A DNA stretch of 40,061 nt from an uncultured Dialister sp. (GTDB taxonomy: Bacteria > Bacillota > Negativicutes > Veillonellales > Dialisteraceae), in the NCBI GenBank assembly GCA_900545365.1, contig UQYL01000013.1, positions 1 to 40,061 of the forward strand, in the 5' to 3' direction. The notes below the pieces were generated by a model. The model did no database searches and was not told the origin of the DNA. It saw nothing but the letters and a program-made list of their open reading frames with translations. Shown piece by piece: positions 8,059 through 16,200 of this stretch. A program made the translations under genes and the position numbers. How positions within the stretch are numbered: the first letter of the stretch is position 1; the number at the start of each line of letters is the position of its first letter.

Positions 8059-9213
8059 TTACGCGAAGGGGACCCACTGTCCGTCCTTCACCTCCAGCAC
8101 CGTCAGATCCATCTTCGGGTCACGGTGCTCGTCAAATTCAAATTTCCCCGTCACGCCTTCGAAGCCCTTCACCTGCGCCAGGGTATCGCGGAATTTCTTC
8201 CGGTCCGTCGTGGTGCCGGACTGATCCAGCGCCGTGTGGATGGTGTAGAGACCGTCATAGGCCTGCGCCGCGAACTGATCCGGCTCATGGCCGTATTTCT
8301 CCTTGAATTTCGCCCGGAAAGCCTGCGCTTTTTCGCTCTGGCTGTCGGGATTCCACGGCGTGGCGACGAGCGTGCCGTCCGCGGCGGCCCCCGCCTGCCG
8401 GATGTATTCCGGACTGTTGAATCCGTTATTGCCGATAATGGGCTGATCCATGCCCATTTCGCGGGCCTTCTTCGCGATGAGCGCCCCTTCCTGGTAGAAC
8501 CCGGCGATGACGATCACATCGGGGTTCGCCGCGTGGATCTTCGTGAGCTGCGCGGAAAAATCCGTATCCTTGTCGGCGAAGGACTCCGTCGCCACGATGT
8601 CCACGCCCATTTCCGGGAGCAGCTTCTGATAGATCTTATTCTCGCTCACCAGCATGTCGTTATTGTGGGAATACATGACCGCCGCCGTCTGGAATCCCAG
8701 CTTATCGTGAGCCTTCTTCACGGTGATCGGGATGGCCAGCCGGCCGGAAACGGCGTTGCGGAAAATATAGTCGCCCACATCAGTCACGCCGTCCGCCGTG
8801 AGAGAAATACCGAAGACCGTCACGCCCGCCTGCTGCGCGATGGGCCCGGCGGCGAAAAATTCGCCCGTCGTCATGGGGCCGATCACAGCCAGCACCTTAT
8901 CCTGCGTGACAGCGCGCTTCATGGCATTGATCGCCTCCGTTTTCACCAGCTTCGTATCATACGTGATGAGATCGATCTTCGTCTTCGTCGCCGGGTCGGC
9001 GTTGATCTCCTCCAGCGCCATATCGATGCCTTCCTTCTGGGACGTGCCGTACGCCGCGCCGGGGCCGGTGCACGCCGTGATAAAGCCAATCTTCGCGCGG
9101 GCCTCCGCGGAAGCGTCCGCCTTCTTTTCCCCGCCGCAGCCCGCAAAAGCGCCTGCCAGCACAGCGGCAGCGAAGACCGCCGCGATCCGTTTCATCCATT
9201 TCTGATTGTTCAT
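8059..9213 (-). CDS. Branched-chain amino-acid type ABC substrate-binding lipoprotein
   Basis: A periplasmic or membrane-tethered type I binding protein of the LivK family. A lipoprotein signal peptide ends in LAGAFAGCGGEKK, with the lipid-modified cysteine near residue 26. The mature part shows ARAKIGFITACTGPGAAYGTSQKEGIDMALEEIN, VIGPMTTGEFFAAGPIAQQAGV and AYDGLYTI, the usual family landmarks. Start at 9213 has GGAAAGGAG upstream; a longer open frame runs into the leader RNA and is not coding. No permease or ATPase gene adjoins it. It is 384 residues and clearly paralogous to the protein at 33640-34788. The leader carries a T-box, so expression should rise when a branched-chain amino acid runs short. 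Confidence 0.93.
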   Translation of the reverse strand: MNNQKWMKRIAAVFAAAVLAGAFAGCGGEKKADASAEARAKIGFITACTGPGAAYGTSQKEGIDMALEEINADPATKTKIDLITYDTKLVKTEAINAMKRAVTQDKVLAVIGPMTTGEFFAAGPIAQQAGVTVFGISLTADGVTDVGDYIFRNAVSGRLAIPITVKKAHDKLGFQTAAVMYSHNNDMLVSENKIYQKLLPEMGVDIVATESFADKDTDFSAQLTKIHAANPDVIVIAGFYQEGALIAKKAREMGMDQPIIGNNGFNSPEYIRQAGAAADGTLVATPWNPDSQSEKAQAFRAKFKEKYGHEPDQFAAQAYDGLYTIHTALDQSGTTTDRKKFRDTLAQVKGFEGVTGKFEFDEHRDPKMDLTVLEVKDGQWVPFA

Positions 9214-9239
9214 GAGTATCTCCTTTCCATCCACTGTAC

Positions 9240-9577
9240 AGCAGGCTTCCATAAAAAAGAGCGCCCCGCTCTCCTTTCGGAAAAGCAGGGGCGCTGTCTG
9301 CGCGGTACCACCCTTTTTATCGCTCGCGTCCTGCGGGCGGCCCAATAAAAAATCCCCTGTCACAACGACAGGGGCGCCATGCGCGGTACCACCCTATATT
9401 TTACTTACAGGACTGTCCTTAACGCGGACCGGCCGTCCCTTCCTACTTATGATTTCAGAAAGGCTGCTCGCGGGAGAGATTCGTCACTTCCTGCGCATCG
9501 GCTTCCACCGCCCGCCGACTCTCTGAGGCGCTCCGGAAATCACTTGTACCCGTTCTCTGCATTTACTGTACTGAATT
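9240..9577 (-). promoter_or_regulatory. T-box leader with one stem I and two T-box/terminator modules
   Basis: Read on the minus strand. Stem I shows the conserved AGAGAG (about 9524) and GGCGGTGGAAGCC, then a specifier region GAATCTCTCCCG. CGTTA follows in the stem II/III region. T-box motif AGGGTGGTACCGCGC occurs at 9395-9381 and again at 9314-9300. Each is followed by its own terminator: 9345-9374 (ACAGGGG/CCCCTGT, T run) and 9252-9295 (AGCGCCCC/GGGGCGCT, T run). Only about 30 bases separate terminator 1 from T-box 2, so the second module has no stem I. The triplet next to the lower helix is CTC (Leu); ATC (Ile) two bases upstream is the alternative. Confidence 0.88.
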
Positions 9578-9802
9578 AACAGTACAATACCGGATTTTTC
9601 GTTTCCTGTCAAGCAAAAAAACTTTCCTTTTAAAAAAAGGCGCGCTGTCCTTGAAATACCGGGTCACGCCATCCTCATCCGCGTCTGCCCATTCAGCGGT
9701 GTGTCCAAATCGGAATTTGCTGATTCTTTCATCATCATTCAGAAAACCGGCATCATGGCCGAGCGAGTTCTCGCTTCTCTTCTTGACGTCTTTAAATACT
9801 CA
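9563..9802 (-). other. Possible decayed coding fragment (no start codon)
   Basis: On the minus strand one frame stays open from a TGA near 9803 to a TAA near 9563, about 79 codons without ATG. Its middle reads like protein (NDDERISKFRFGHTAEWADA and on to DGVTRYFKDS). I do not recognise it. The codons (CGA, GGA) are unlike the neighbours. The last third overlaps the T-box promoter, so it is at best a remnant. It may also be a chance open frame. Confidence 0.2.
9584..9612 (-). promoter_or_regulatory. Promoter of the first T-box leader
   Basis: On the minus strand TTGACA (9612-9607), 17 bp spacer, TATTGT (9589-9584). Transcription would start near 9577, just before stem I of the T-box. Confidence 0.8.
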
Positions 9803-9811
9803 TGCTACACT
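9783..9811 (+). promoter_or_regulatory. Promoter of a putative small RNA
   Basis: TTGACG (9783-9788), 17 bp spacer, TACACT (9806-9811) on the plus strand. It faces a 170-base stretch with strong secondary structure and a terminator, and no open reading frame that looks real. Confidence 0.65.
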
Positions 9812-9817
9812 GATGGT

Positions 9818-9991
9818 ATCAGGAGAGGTCACAATATCCCCACTATGGGGTGTTCCGGGTTCCCGGACGTTGGCCTCTCCTACTTTGTACATATCGTACA
9901 GATCCACATCGCGAATCCCGAACAAACCGGGGCAAGATCAGTATCTTCCGCAGCAATGCGAAGAATACCATCTTGCCCCGCTTTTATTTTT
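9818..9991 (+). ncRNA. Putative structured small RNA at the distal end of the CRISPR array
   Basis: About 174 nt from the promoter start point to a T run. The 5' half folds as a three-way junction: outer stem GGAGAGG (9822-9828) with CCTCTCC (9874-9880), enclosing hairpins CCCC/GGGG (9838-9850) and TCCGGG/CCCGGA (9854-9867). A short GTAC/GTAC hairpin follows near 9887-9899. The 3' end is a terminator: GGGGCAAGAT (9929-9938) pairs with ATCTTGCCCC (9970-9979), with a nested stem inside, then CTTTTATTTTT. The T run overlaps the first bases of the degenerate last CRISPR repeat. I cannot match it to 6S, SRP, tmRNA or a known riboswitch core. No gene follows on this strand, so it looks like an independent RNA. 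Confidence 0.55.
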
Positions 9992-11275
9992 CCGCCATCA
10001 GAAACTACATCACTCTCAAACAAAACAATCTGGCCAGCTCGCAGAAATCCTGTTTTACCACTATCAGGAACTACATCACTCTCAAACGGACGGATTAACA
10101 GATAGAGAGATAGCGGAGTTTTACCACTATCAGGAACTACATCACTCTCAAACTGAGGGCAAAACGCCCCCACGGAGGGCAGCGTTTTACCACTATCAGG
10201 AACTACATCACTCTCAAACTATTTCGGACTGTCATCCGGGATGATCTTTGTTTTACCACTATCAGGAACTACATCACTCTCAAACAGATCCCCGCCGATG
10301 TAACCGCCCTTGCTGGTTTTACCACTATCAGGAACTACATCACTCTCAAACAGTCCTCTTACAATGTTATGCAGGTTCATGGTTTTACCACTATCAGGAA
10401 CTACATCACTCTCAAACAATATAGATCGCATCCATGATAGGAGCAATGTTTTACCACTATCAGGAACTACATCACTCTCAAACTCCCCTGCTCTTTCATC
10501 TGCTCGACCAGTCGTTTTACCACTATCAGGAACTACATCACTCTCAAACGCGTGGTTATGTGTACGAAGTGCGGGGCCAGTTTTACCACTATCAGGAACT
10601 ACATCACTCTCAAACTGTCTCAACTGGCGGATACCGGGATTCTGGGTTTTACCACTATCAGGAACTACATCACTCTCAAACCCAACGGGCGCTGTCCCGT
10701 GCGGCTGAATAGTTTTACCACTATCAGGAACTACATCACTCTCAAACGCGCCGGATGTTCTACCGCGTCATTTCTCAGTTTTACCACTATCAGGAACTAC
10801 ATCACTCTCAAACCAGCAGAAAGCTGAGAAGGGAGAGATAGAAGTTTTACCACTATCAGGAACTACATCACTCTCAAACGTGCAAGTACCACTATCCAGC
10901 CACCCGCGCGTTTTACCACTATCAGGAACTACATCACTCTCAAACGGGAGGGGCAGCGGGCAACGCAGCATGGCAGTTTTACCACTATCAGGAACTACAT
11001 CACTCTCAAACCGGCGGAGACAGACAGCGGCACGGTAACGGGTTTTACCACTATCAGGAACTACATCACTCTCAAACTGCCCCGACCTTGACCGTGAATC
11101 CCTTTTCGTTTTACCACTATCAGGAACTACATCACTCTCAAACGCGTGCCTGGTCTTGTTGATCATTTCTGATGTTTTACCACTATCAGGAACTACATCA
11201 CTCTCAAACAGGAAGCAATCAAGAACTGGAATATGAGAGGTTTTACCACTATCAGGAACTACATCACTCTCAAAC
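9986..11275 (-). CRISPR. Type II-A CRISPR array: 20 repeats, 19 spacers
   Basis: Repeats of 36 bp recur every 66 bp exactly (first full copy 10052-10087, last 11240-11275), so every spacer is 30 bp. On the crRNA strand (minus) each repeat begins GTTTGAGAGTGATGTAG and ends GATAGTGGTAAAAC. The copy at 9986-10021 has five mismatches in the half away from the spacer, which is typical of the old, leader-distal end. The leader side is therefore at 11276, next to csn2, and new spacers enter there. All 19 spacers differ and none matches elsewhere in this window by eye. Repeat orientation is confirmed by the tracrRNA anti-repeat at 17341-17371. Confidence 0.98.
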
Positions 11276-11355
11276 GTCAAAATCGAATGGATTTTCGGTT
11301 CTCTCCGAGCGGTACGCCCATCACCGGCGCCGCAGTCCCTGACAGGACGGCTCTG
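11276..11355 (-). promoter_or_regulatory. CRISPR leader (short)
   Basis: Only 80 bp separate the csn2 stop from the first repeat. Transcription of the array on the minus strand would come from here or from cas operon read-through. TTGACG sits at the leader-repeat junction, but I see no matching -10. Three alternating CTGACAG/CTGTCAG segments (11340-11373) can form mutually exclusive hairpins with the csn2 3' end. Confidence 0.55.
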
Positions 11356-12024
11356 TCAGAAGATCTGACAGAGGTCTTCGTCTATGGTAAATACGTCCTC
11401 TTCCTGTAATATAGCAGGACAGGTATTCTCAATCAACACAAAATGATATTCTTTCAAAAATGCCGTATGGTACAGTCCGCGCAGTTCTTCCTCCGGCATG
11501 AAGCCGCGGAAGCCGCAGAAGAAGAAGCACGCCGTTCCGAGCAGTTCCGTGCAGAGCTCCATCCAGGCAAGCATCCGCTCCGCCAGCGCCCCCTCTTCTT
11601 TTTCCGGCTGCAGGTGGATCGCTTTCATCAGCGCGGAAAGATCCGGCTCCGCATCATAAGCGAGCGGGAAGGGAAACGATTCTTCGAGAAGTTCCGCCAT
11701 CCGGGATACCGCGGCGGAGGTCTCCTGCGCGGCTGCCCACTCCGGACGCTGCGTTTCTTTTTTAATCCGGCTGTAGAATGCGGTTATCACGGCGCGCCCG
11801 GAGAAGTCCATGCTCCACGGGCTGGGGACAAAGGCCGCTTTCCGCCCCATGTCCAGCAGATGTTCCCCTTCGGACAGGACAAAGCGGGTGTCCCCGCCGG
11901 CCGCCGCCTCACTGAGCTCCTGCACGATGCGGAAATGGCAGGCCCTGTTTTCCAATGCCACCACAGGATACCGTCCGTTTTCCCAGACGATCTGTTTCTC
12001 CCATTCAGGATAGACCAGCTTCAC
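11356..12024 (-). CDS. csn2: Csn2 (type II-A spacer acquisition protein)
   Basis: Ring-forming DNA-end-binding protein needed for spacer acquisition in subtype II-A. The 222-residue protein starts MKLVYPEWEKQIVWENGRYPVVALEN, like short Csn2 proteins, and ends with an acidic stretch (EEDVFTIDEDLCQIF). Sequence conservation in this family is low; the call rests on the N-terminal pattern, the length and the position directly after cas2 (4-bp overlap) and before the array. Its presence fixes the subtype as II-A. Confidence 0.88.
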   Translation of the reverse strand: MKLVYPEWEKQIVWENGRYPVVALENRACHFRIVQELSEAAAGGDTRFVLSEGEHLLDMGRKAAFVPSPWSMDFSGRAVITAFYSRIKKETQRPEWAAAQETSAAVSRMAELLEESFPFPLAYDAEPDLSALMKAIHLQPEKEEGALAERMLAWMELCTELLGTACFFFCGFRGFMPEEELRGLYHTAFLKEYHFVLIENTCPAILQEEDVFTIDEDLCQIF

Positions 12025-12326
12025 AGGACCACCAGCCTTTCGTCGCTGTCAACAATTTCCCTCTGCGGGCTCCCGATGATGAGCTCCATTCCGGCAAATT
12101 GTTTCTCCGTCACGGTGAGCACCTGAATGAGCCCTTCCGCAGGGCTGGCGTCCCGGATGTGACGGATGGCTGCTGCCGCCGCGGCAGGCGTGAGCACGAT
12201 TTTTGTGTACACCGATTCCTGCATCATCACAAAGCCGCTCCGCACCAGAAATTTTCGAAACCGCGCGTATTCCTTCCGCTCTGCCGCGGTGCCCACAGGC
12301 AGATCGAAAAGCACCATCACTCTCAT
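12021..12326 (-). CDS. cas2: CRISPR-associated endonuclease Cas2
   Basis: Ferredoxin-fold partner of Cas1 in the integration complex. The start MRVMVLFDLPVGTAAERKEY shows the beta-1 strand ending in the conserved aspartate, followed by FRKFLVRSGFVMMQESVY. The 101-residue length is typical. An in-frame ATG five codons earlier (12341) lies inside cas1; the ATG at 12326 has GAGGTG upstream and matches homologues. It overlaps csn2 by 4 bp (ATGA) and starts 4 bp after the cas1 stop. Confidence 0.93.
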   Translation of the reverse strand: MRVMVLFDLPVGTAAERKEYARFRKFLVRSGFVMMQESVYTKIVLTPAAAAAAIRHIRDASPAEGLIQVLTVTEKQFAGMELIIGSPQREIVDSDERLVVL

Positions 12327-12330
12327 AAAT

Positions 12331-13206
12331 CTACACCTCATACCAGGGCTCCCGCAGTTCTTCCATGTCCCCGCTTTCCATGGCGTCCAGCACCCGGCGG
12401 CAGCAGATGCCCACAGCCTGCGTGAGAAGGGCCCGCTTACCGCCGATTCGGACTTCCCGATTCATCAGGCTCACAATCTGCCGCTTTTCTTCCGTCCTGA
12501 AATCGGGAAAGCCTGCGGAGAGGACATGCCGGTCAATGACCGGGCGGAAAGGTTCCATGAGATCGCTCCCCAGATTGAAGGGATTGTACGTATTGTCGTG
12601 AAAAAGACCGAACTGGGTGAGATATCCCGACGAAGCGATCTCCCGGTTGCATGCCGCAAGGAGCACGGCATAGCCGTAATTGAGGGCCGCATTCCGCACG
12701 TCCGCGTCGCGGCGGGAAAAACCCCGTCCGCAGAGCGCATGGAAATAGACTTTTGCCGCCTGCCCTTCCCGGTTATCCCTGTCGCCCGGCTGCACGCCTT
12801 CCCGATATTCATCGAGCTGCCCCGCGTCCTCATCAAAGCCGAATTCCCGGAGCACTGCCGCCTGCTGGCGGATTTTTTCCCGGATGACGCACTGCCACGC
12901 TTCCGCTTTCCGCTCCGCTGTCCATTTCGCCTGCTCCCGCACTTTCCTGCTTGTGTCGCCGCTGCCGTAATAAGGGATCACTTCTCCCGCTGGGTCATGC
13001 TTCCCGTCGCAGAAGATGATTTTAATCTTCCGGCGGAGGCATTCACTCACCCAGGCCGCGGTGAGGGAGACCGCGGTAGACTCGATGACGACCGTCCCGA
13101 TCTCATCCATGAAGACTTTCCTCACATCCCGCCCGCGGACGGCCATGTAGCCCATAGCATAGTCGATCTTTGCCCGGTCGGCGATAATGACCGTGCGCCA
13201 GCTCAT
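12331..13206 (-). CDS. cas1: CRISPR-associated endonuclease Cas1 (type II)
   Basis: Integrase that inserts new spacers at the leader end. The 291-residue protein has an N-terminal beta domain (TVVIESTAVSLTAAWVSEC) and the helical catalytic domain with NAALNYGYAVLLAACNREI, the histidine in LFHDNTYNPFNLGSDLMEP and the acidic FRPVIDRHV segment. These are the type II Cas1 landmarks for the metal-binding E/H/D set. It overlaps the cas9 stop by 4 bp, so translation is coupled. No damage is visible. Confidence 0.96.
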   Translation of the reverse strand: MSWRTVIIADRAKIDYAMGYMAVRGRDVRKVFMDEIGTVVIESTAVSLTAAWVSECLRRKIKIIFCDGKHDPAGEVIPYYGSGDTSRKVREQAKWTAERKAEAWQCVIREKIRQQAAVLREFGFDEDAGQLDEYREGVQPGDRDNREGQAAKVYFHALCGRGFSRRDADVRNAALNYGYAVLLAACNREIASSGYLTQFGLFHDNTYNPFNLGSDLMEPFRPVIDRHVLSAGFPDFRTEEKRQIVSLMNREVRIGGKRALLTQAVGICCRRVLDAMESGDMEELREPWYEV

Positions 13207-16200
13207 GATTTTTCAAAAGGAACGAGGCAGATTTCCTTTTCAAAGAAGCCCGTAATTGACTGATTGACCAGAGTGAGTCCGCTTTGCTTTGTCGCATTGA
13301 ATGGAATTGTGAATCTCCCTGCCTGTCCAACGCCCCCAATCATCCGCAAATCGGAAAGTACAGGATTACATTGGAAGAACGCCAGTATTTGCATCAGTAC
13401 AGCACAGCGGTCTTCTACAGCAAGATGAATGAAATTTCCCCGATACTTTGTCAGCGTCTCCGCCTGTGCAGACAACTTCACCGTATACACACTATTTTTT
13501 AATTTTTGCAAAAAAATATCATACAGCTCTTCCGTCTGTTCCGGCGTAATCTTACTGTACTCAGTAATTTTCGCCTCTTTTTCCACGCGCCGCCGTTCAA
13601 GGAATTTTCCCATTCTTTTTACCAGCGCTGCTTCTTCATCAGATAGGCACAATTCCACTGCATTTTTCATTACAAGTTTCGTATTACTTCTGGCGGAAAT
13701 ATGCATACGGAATCCGTTCAACTCCAACATGGCATTGTACTTGATCTCTTTCAGCAGAATCTCCGGACGGGTATACTTCTTCCCTTCCCGCTGCCATTCT
13801 TCGAGGCAGTACGCTCTCCGGTCTTCGTCGGTCTTCAGCTGCGCCGCCCGGTAGAGGAGAACCGGCACGAAGAGGTATACCGGCTTCCCTTTTTCTTCCG
13901 CCTGCACGTACATGAAATAGGAGACTGCCGCCTTATTGTAGCCGCCGTATTTGTCAATATTCCCGATGGGCGAGCCGTCGTTCTTGATCGGCACCTGGCC
14001 TTTCCTTTTTTTCATGATCTGCTGATCGAAAAGGCCGCCCTGCTGTTTGTAGGCATACCGGGTGAAGAGGATGTTGTTTTTCTTCATCCATTTCCGCACC
14101 GCGGCGATGGTGCCGTCTTCTCCGGGCATCCATGCGGTGATGCCGCCCCGTGCCACCGGATAGTTGTACATCTTGTCGTTCAGGGTGTACCGGGCGTCTT
14201 TCTCTTTCAGGAAATTCGCCGGGTTCGCCGTAAATTTGGTGTAGTACACATTCCCCACGACAATATTGAGGTAGGCGTCTTTGGCGTGATGGAAATCGTT
14301 CACATCGCGCACTTTGAGAAAGCCGAACTGCTGACGGAAGCGGGAGGTATTTCCCGCCTTGGCGTAGACGATCGTCGTATTCGGGAAGACTTTCCCCAGG
14401 ATCTCCGCGGCGGCTTTTGTGCTCTGTCGGGTTTCCACAAGCTGGCGGCCGATGAAGGAGGCCAGCTCGTCTGCCGTGAGCGGCGTCGAGCGTACAAGGC
14501 GGGCGTACTTGGTCCTGCTGATAAGGCCTCTGTCCAGAAGCATCTTCCAGAAAGCAGCCTGTCTGTGCCGCACCTCTTCCGAGAGCGGATAGCGGTCAGA
14601 TTTCACGGAATTGACCTGCTTTTTCACGAGCACCCGGTTATCCAGGCTGTCATCCGCCGTGAGAGACTGGGGATAGATATGATCGATGTCATAAAGGTCT
14701 TTTTTCTCCAGGTCTTCCAGACGGATCACTTCTCCGGTGTACATGCACCGCCCCATCTGGGTGTAGTACAGATAGAGTTTATCCCGGCGCAGCGCGTCTT
14801 CCGGCGTTTTTTTCAGCGTCTCGCTCCACTGGCGGCAGTCTTTGCCGCACGCTTTATAGAGCTCCATGAGCTGCTGCTTCCGGCTCTTCGTGCGCTGCTT
14901 CACCGCGTCGCCGCCGCGGGCCATTTCGATGAAAATGCGTTTCGGGTCGGAACCGGTGATCTTCCGCAGTTCTTTCACCACGGAAAGGGTCTGCCAGAGA
15001 GAGCGGCGCACCGCCGGAGGAATGCGCATCTGTTCCAGCATTTCATAAGACAGCGGCCCGTCCTGGATTTCTTTTTCATTTTCTCCGCTGATCTCCTCAG
15101 CGTAGCCGAAGCGGTCGGTAAGGAGCTCCATGAGATTCAGCCCTTCCGCGCGCATCGCTTCGATGATGGTCTGCACGGCGCCGGTTTCTTTGTCAACCGC
15201 GGGGAGCCCGGCGAGAAGTTTTGCCGAGAGTCGTCCCCATCCGCTGTATCTGAGCTTTGTCAGCTGCCGCAGCTGGTCTTTTGTGAGCTCCGGCGCGTCT
15301 TCCCGGAGCACCCGCTCCAGCATCTTTCTGTCCTCGCCGAAGAGCGTGATGTCCAGAATGAGCCGTTCCAGTACGGCGCGGGCCGGTTTCTCCCCGCCCC
15401 GAAAGATGATGTCCATGTCGATCCACGGGCCGAGAGACGATTTGAAATCCCCGTCAATGCCGCGGATGTTTTCCTTTTCCTTCTTTTCCATCCAGCCTTC
15501 CTGTATGAGAAACTCCGCAAACCGCTTCCCCGTCACTTTTTTATGGCGGAGAAAGAGCTCATTCCATACAGTCTCCCGCTGCGCTTCGGTGAGGCGCGCC
15601 CCGTTCTCCCCGACGCGGACATTGTTCAGCTCGTTCAGCACCGTGAATTCCGTATAAAGGAGGGAATTTTTCGGCAGCACGTCTTCGCCGAGGAGATAGG
15701 TGCATTTGTTGGTCATGCGGCGGATGAATTTTTCCGCGCTCTTTTCCGTATCGATTTTTTCTTCAAAATTCCACGGCAGGATGCGTCCCTCTTCTTTTCT
15801 CACCGCCCACGCGAATCCTTCCGTACCGTTTTCCTTCTGATGCGCCGTATTGAGCGGCCCCACATAATAAGGGATGCGGAAGGTGAGAAGGCTCACGATC
15901 TTGTCGGAAACGGTGCCGTACCGGTCGGTCTTTTTCAGGAAGGGCAGGTAGGTCTCCGCTTTTGCGAGGATCGCCCGCAGCTCCTGCTCCTGTAACTGGT
16001 GCGGGATGACGCCGTTGATCTTCGAGACGGCTTTCGGCAGAAACTGGCCCGCATTAATTTTCTCCTTCACTGCGCGTCCTTCTTCTGTGTCGGGGAGGAG
16101 TTTCGCCAGATTCTTAAAGAAATCTTCTTCTGACGCTTTTTTCTCAATAACCAGTTTCTTCCCGTTCTTCATGCACATGCCGATATAAGCGCCGTAGCTC

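Noticed and set aside
9880..9925. Weak similarity of the small RNA region (TATCGTACAG, CACATCGCG) to the CRISPR repeat, suggesting a second anti-repeat
   Set aside because: Only short matches with gaps; a much better anti-repeat exists at 17341-17371. It could be chance.
9818..9991. Idea that the small RNA is 6S RNA, SRP RNA or a riboswitch
   Set aside because: The ends do not pair into the long 6S hairpin, the SRP GGAA/AGCAG tetraloop region is absent, and no gene follows on that strand.
10052..11275. Promoters inside each CRISPR repeat, as in some type II-C loci
   Set aside because: The repeat end (TGATAGTGG) is only a poor extended -10, and the presence of Csn2 and tracrRNA layout point to II-A.
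9651..11280. Several open frames across the CRISPR array encoding repeated peptides such as FESDVVPDSGKT or YHYQELHHSQT
   Set aside because: They are translations of the 66-bp repeat-spacer unit (66 is divisible by 3), not proteins.
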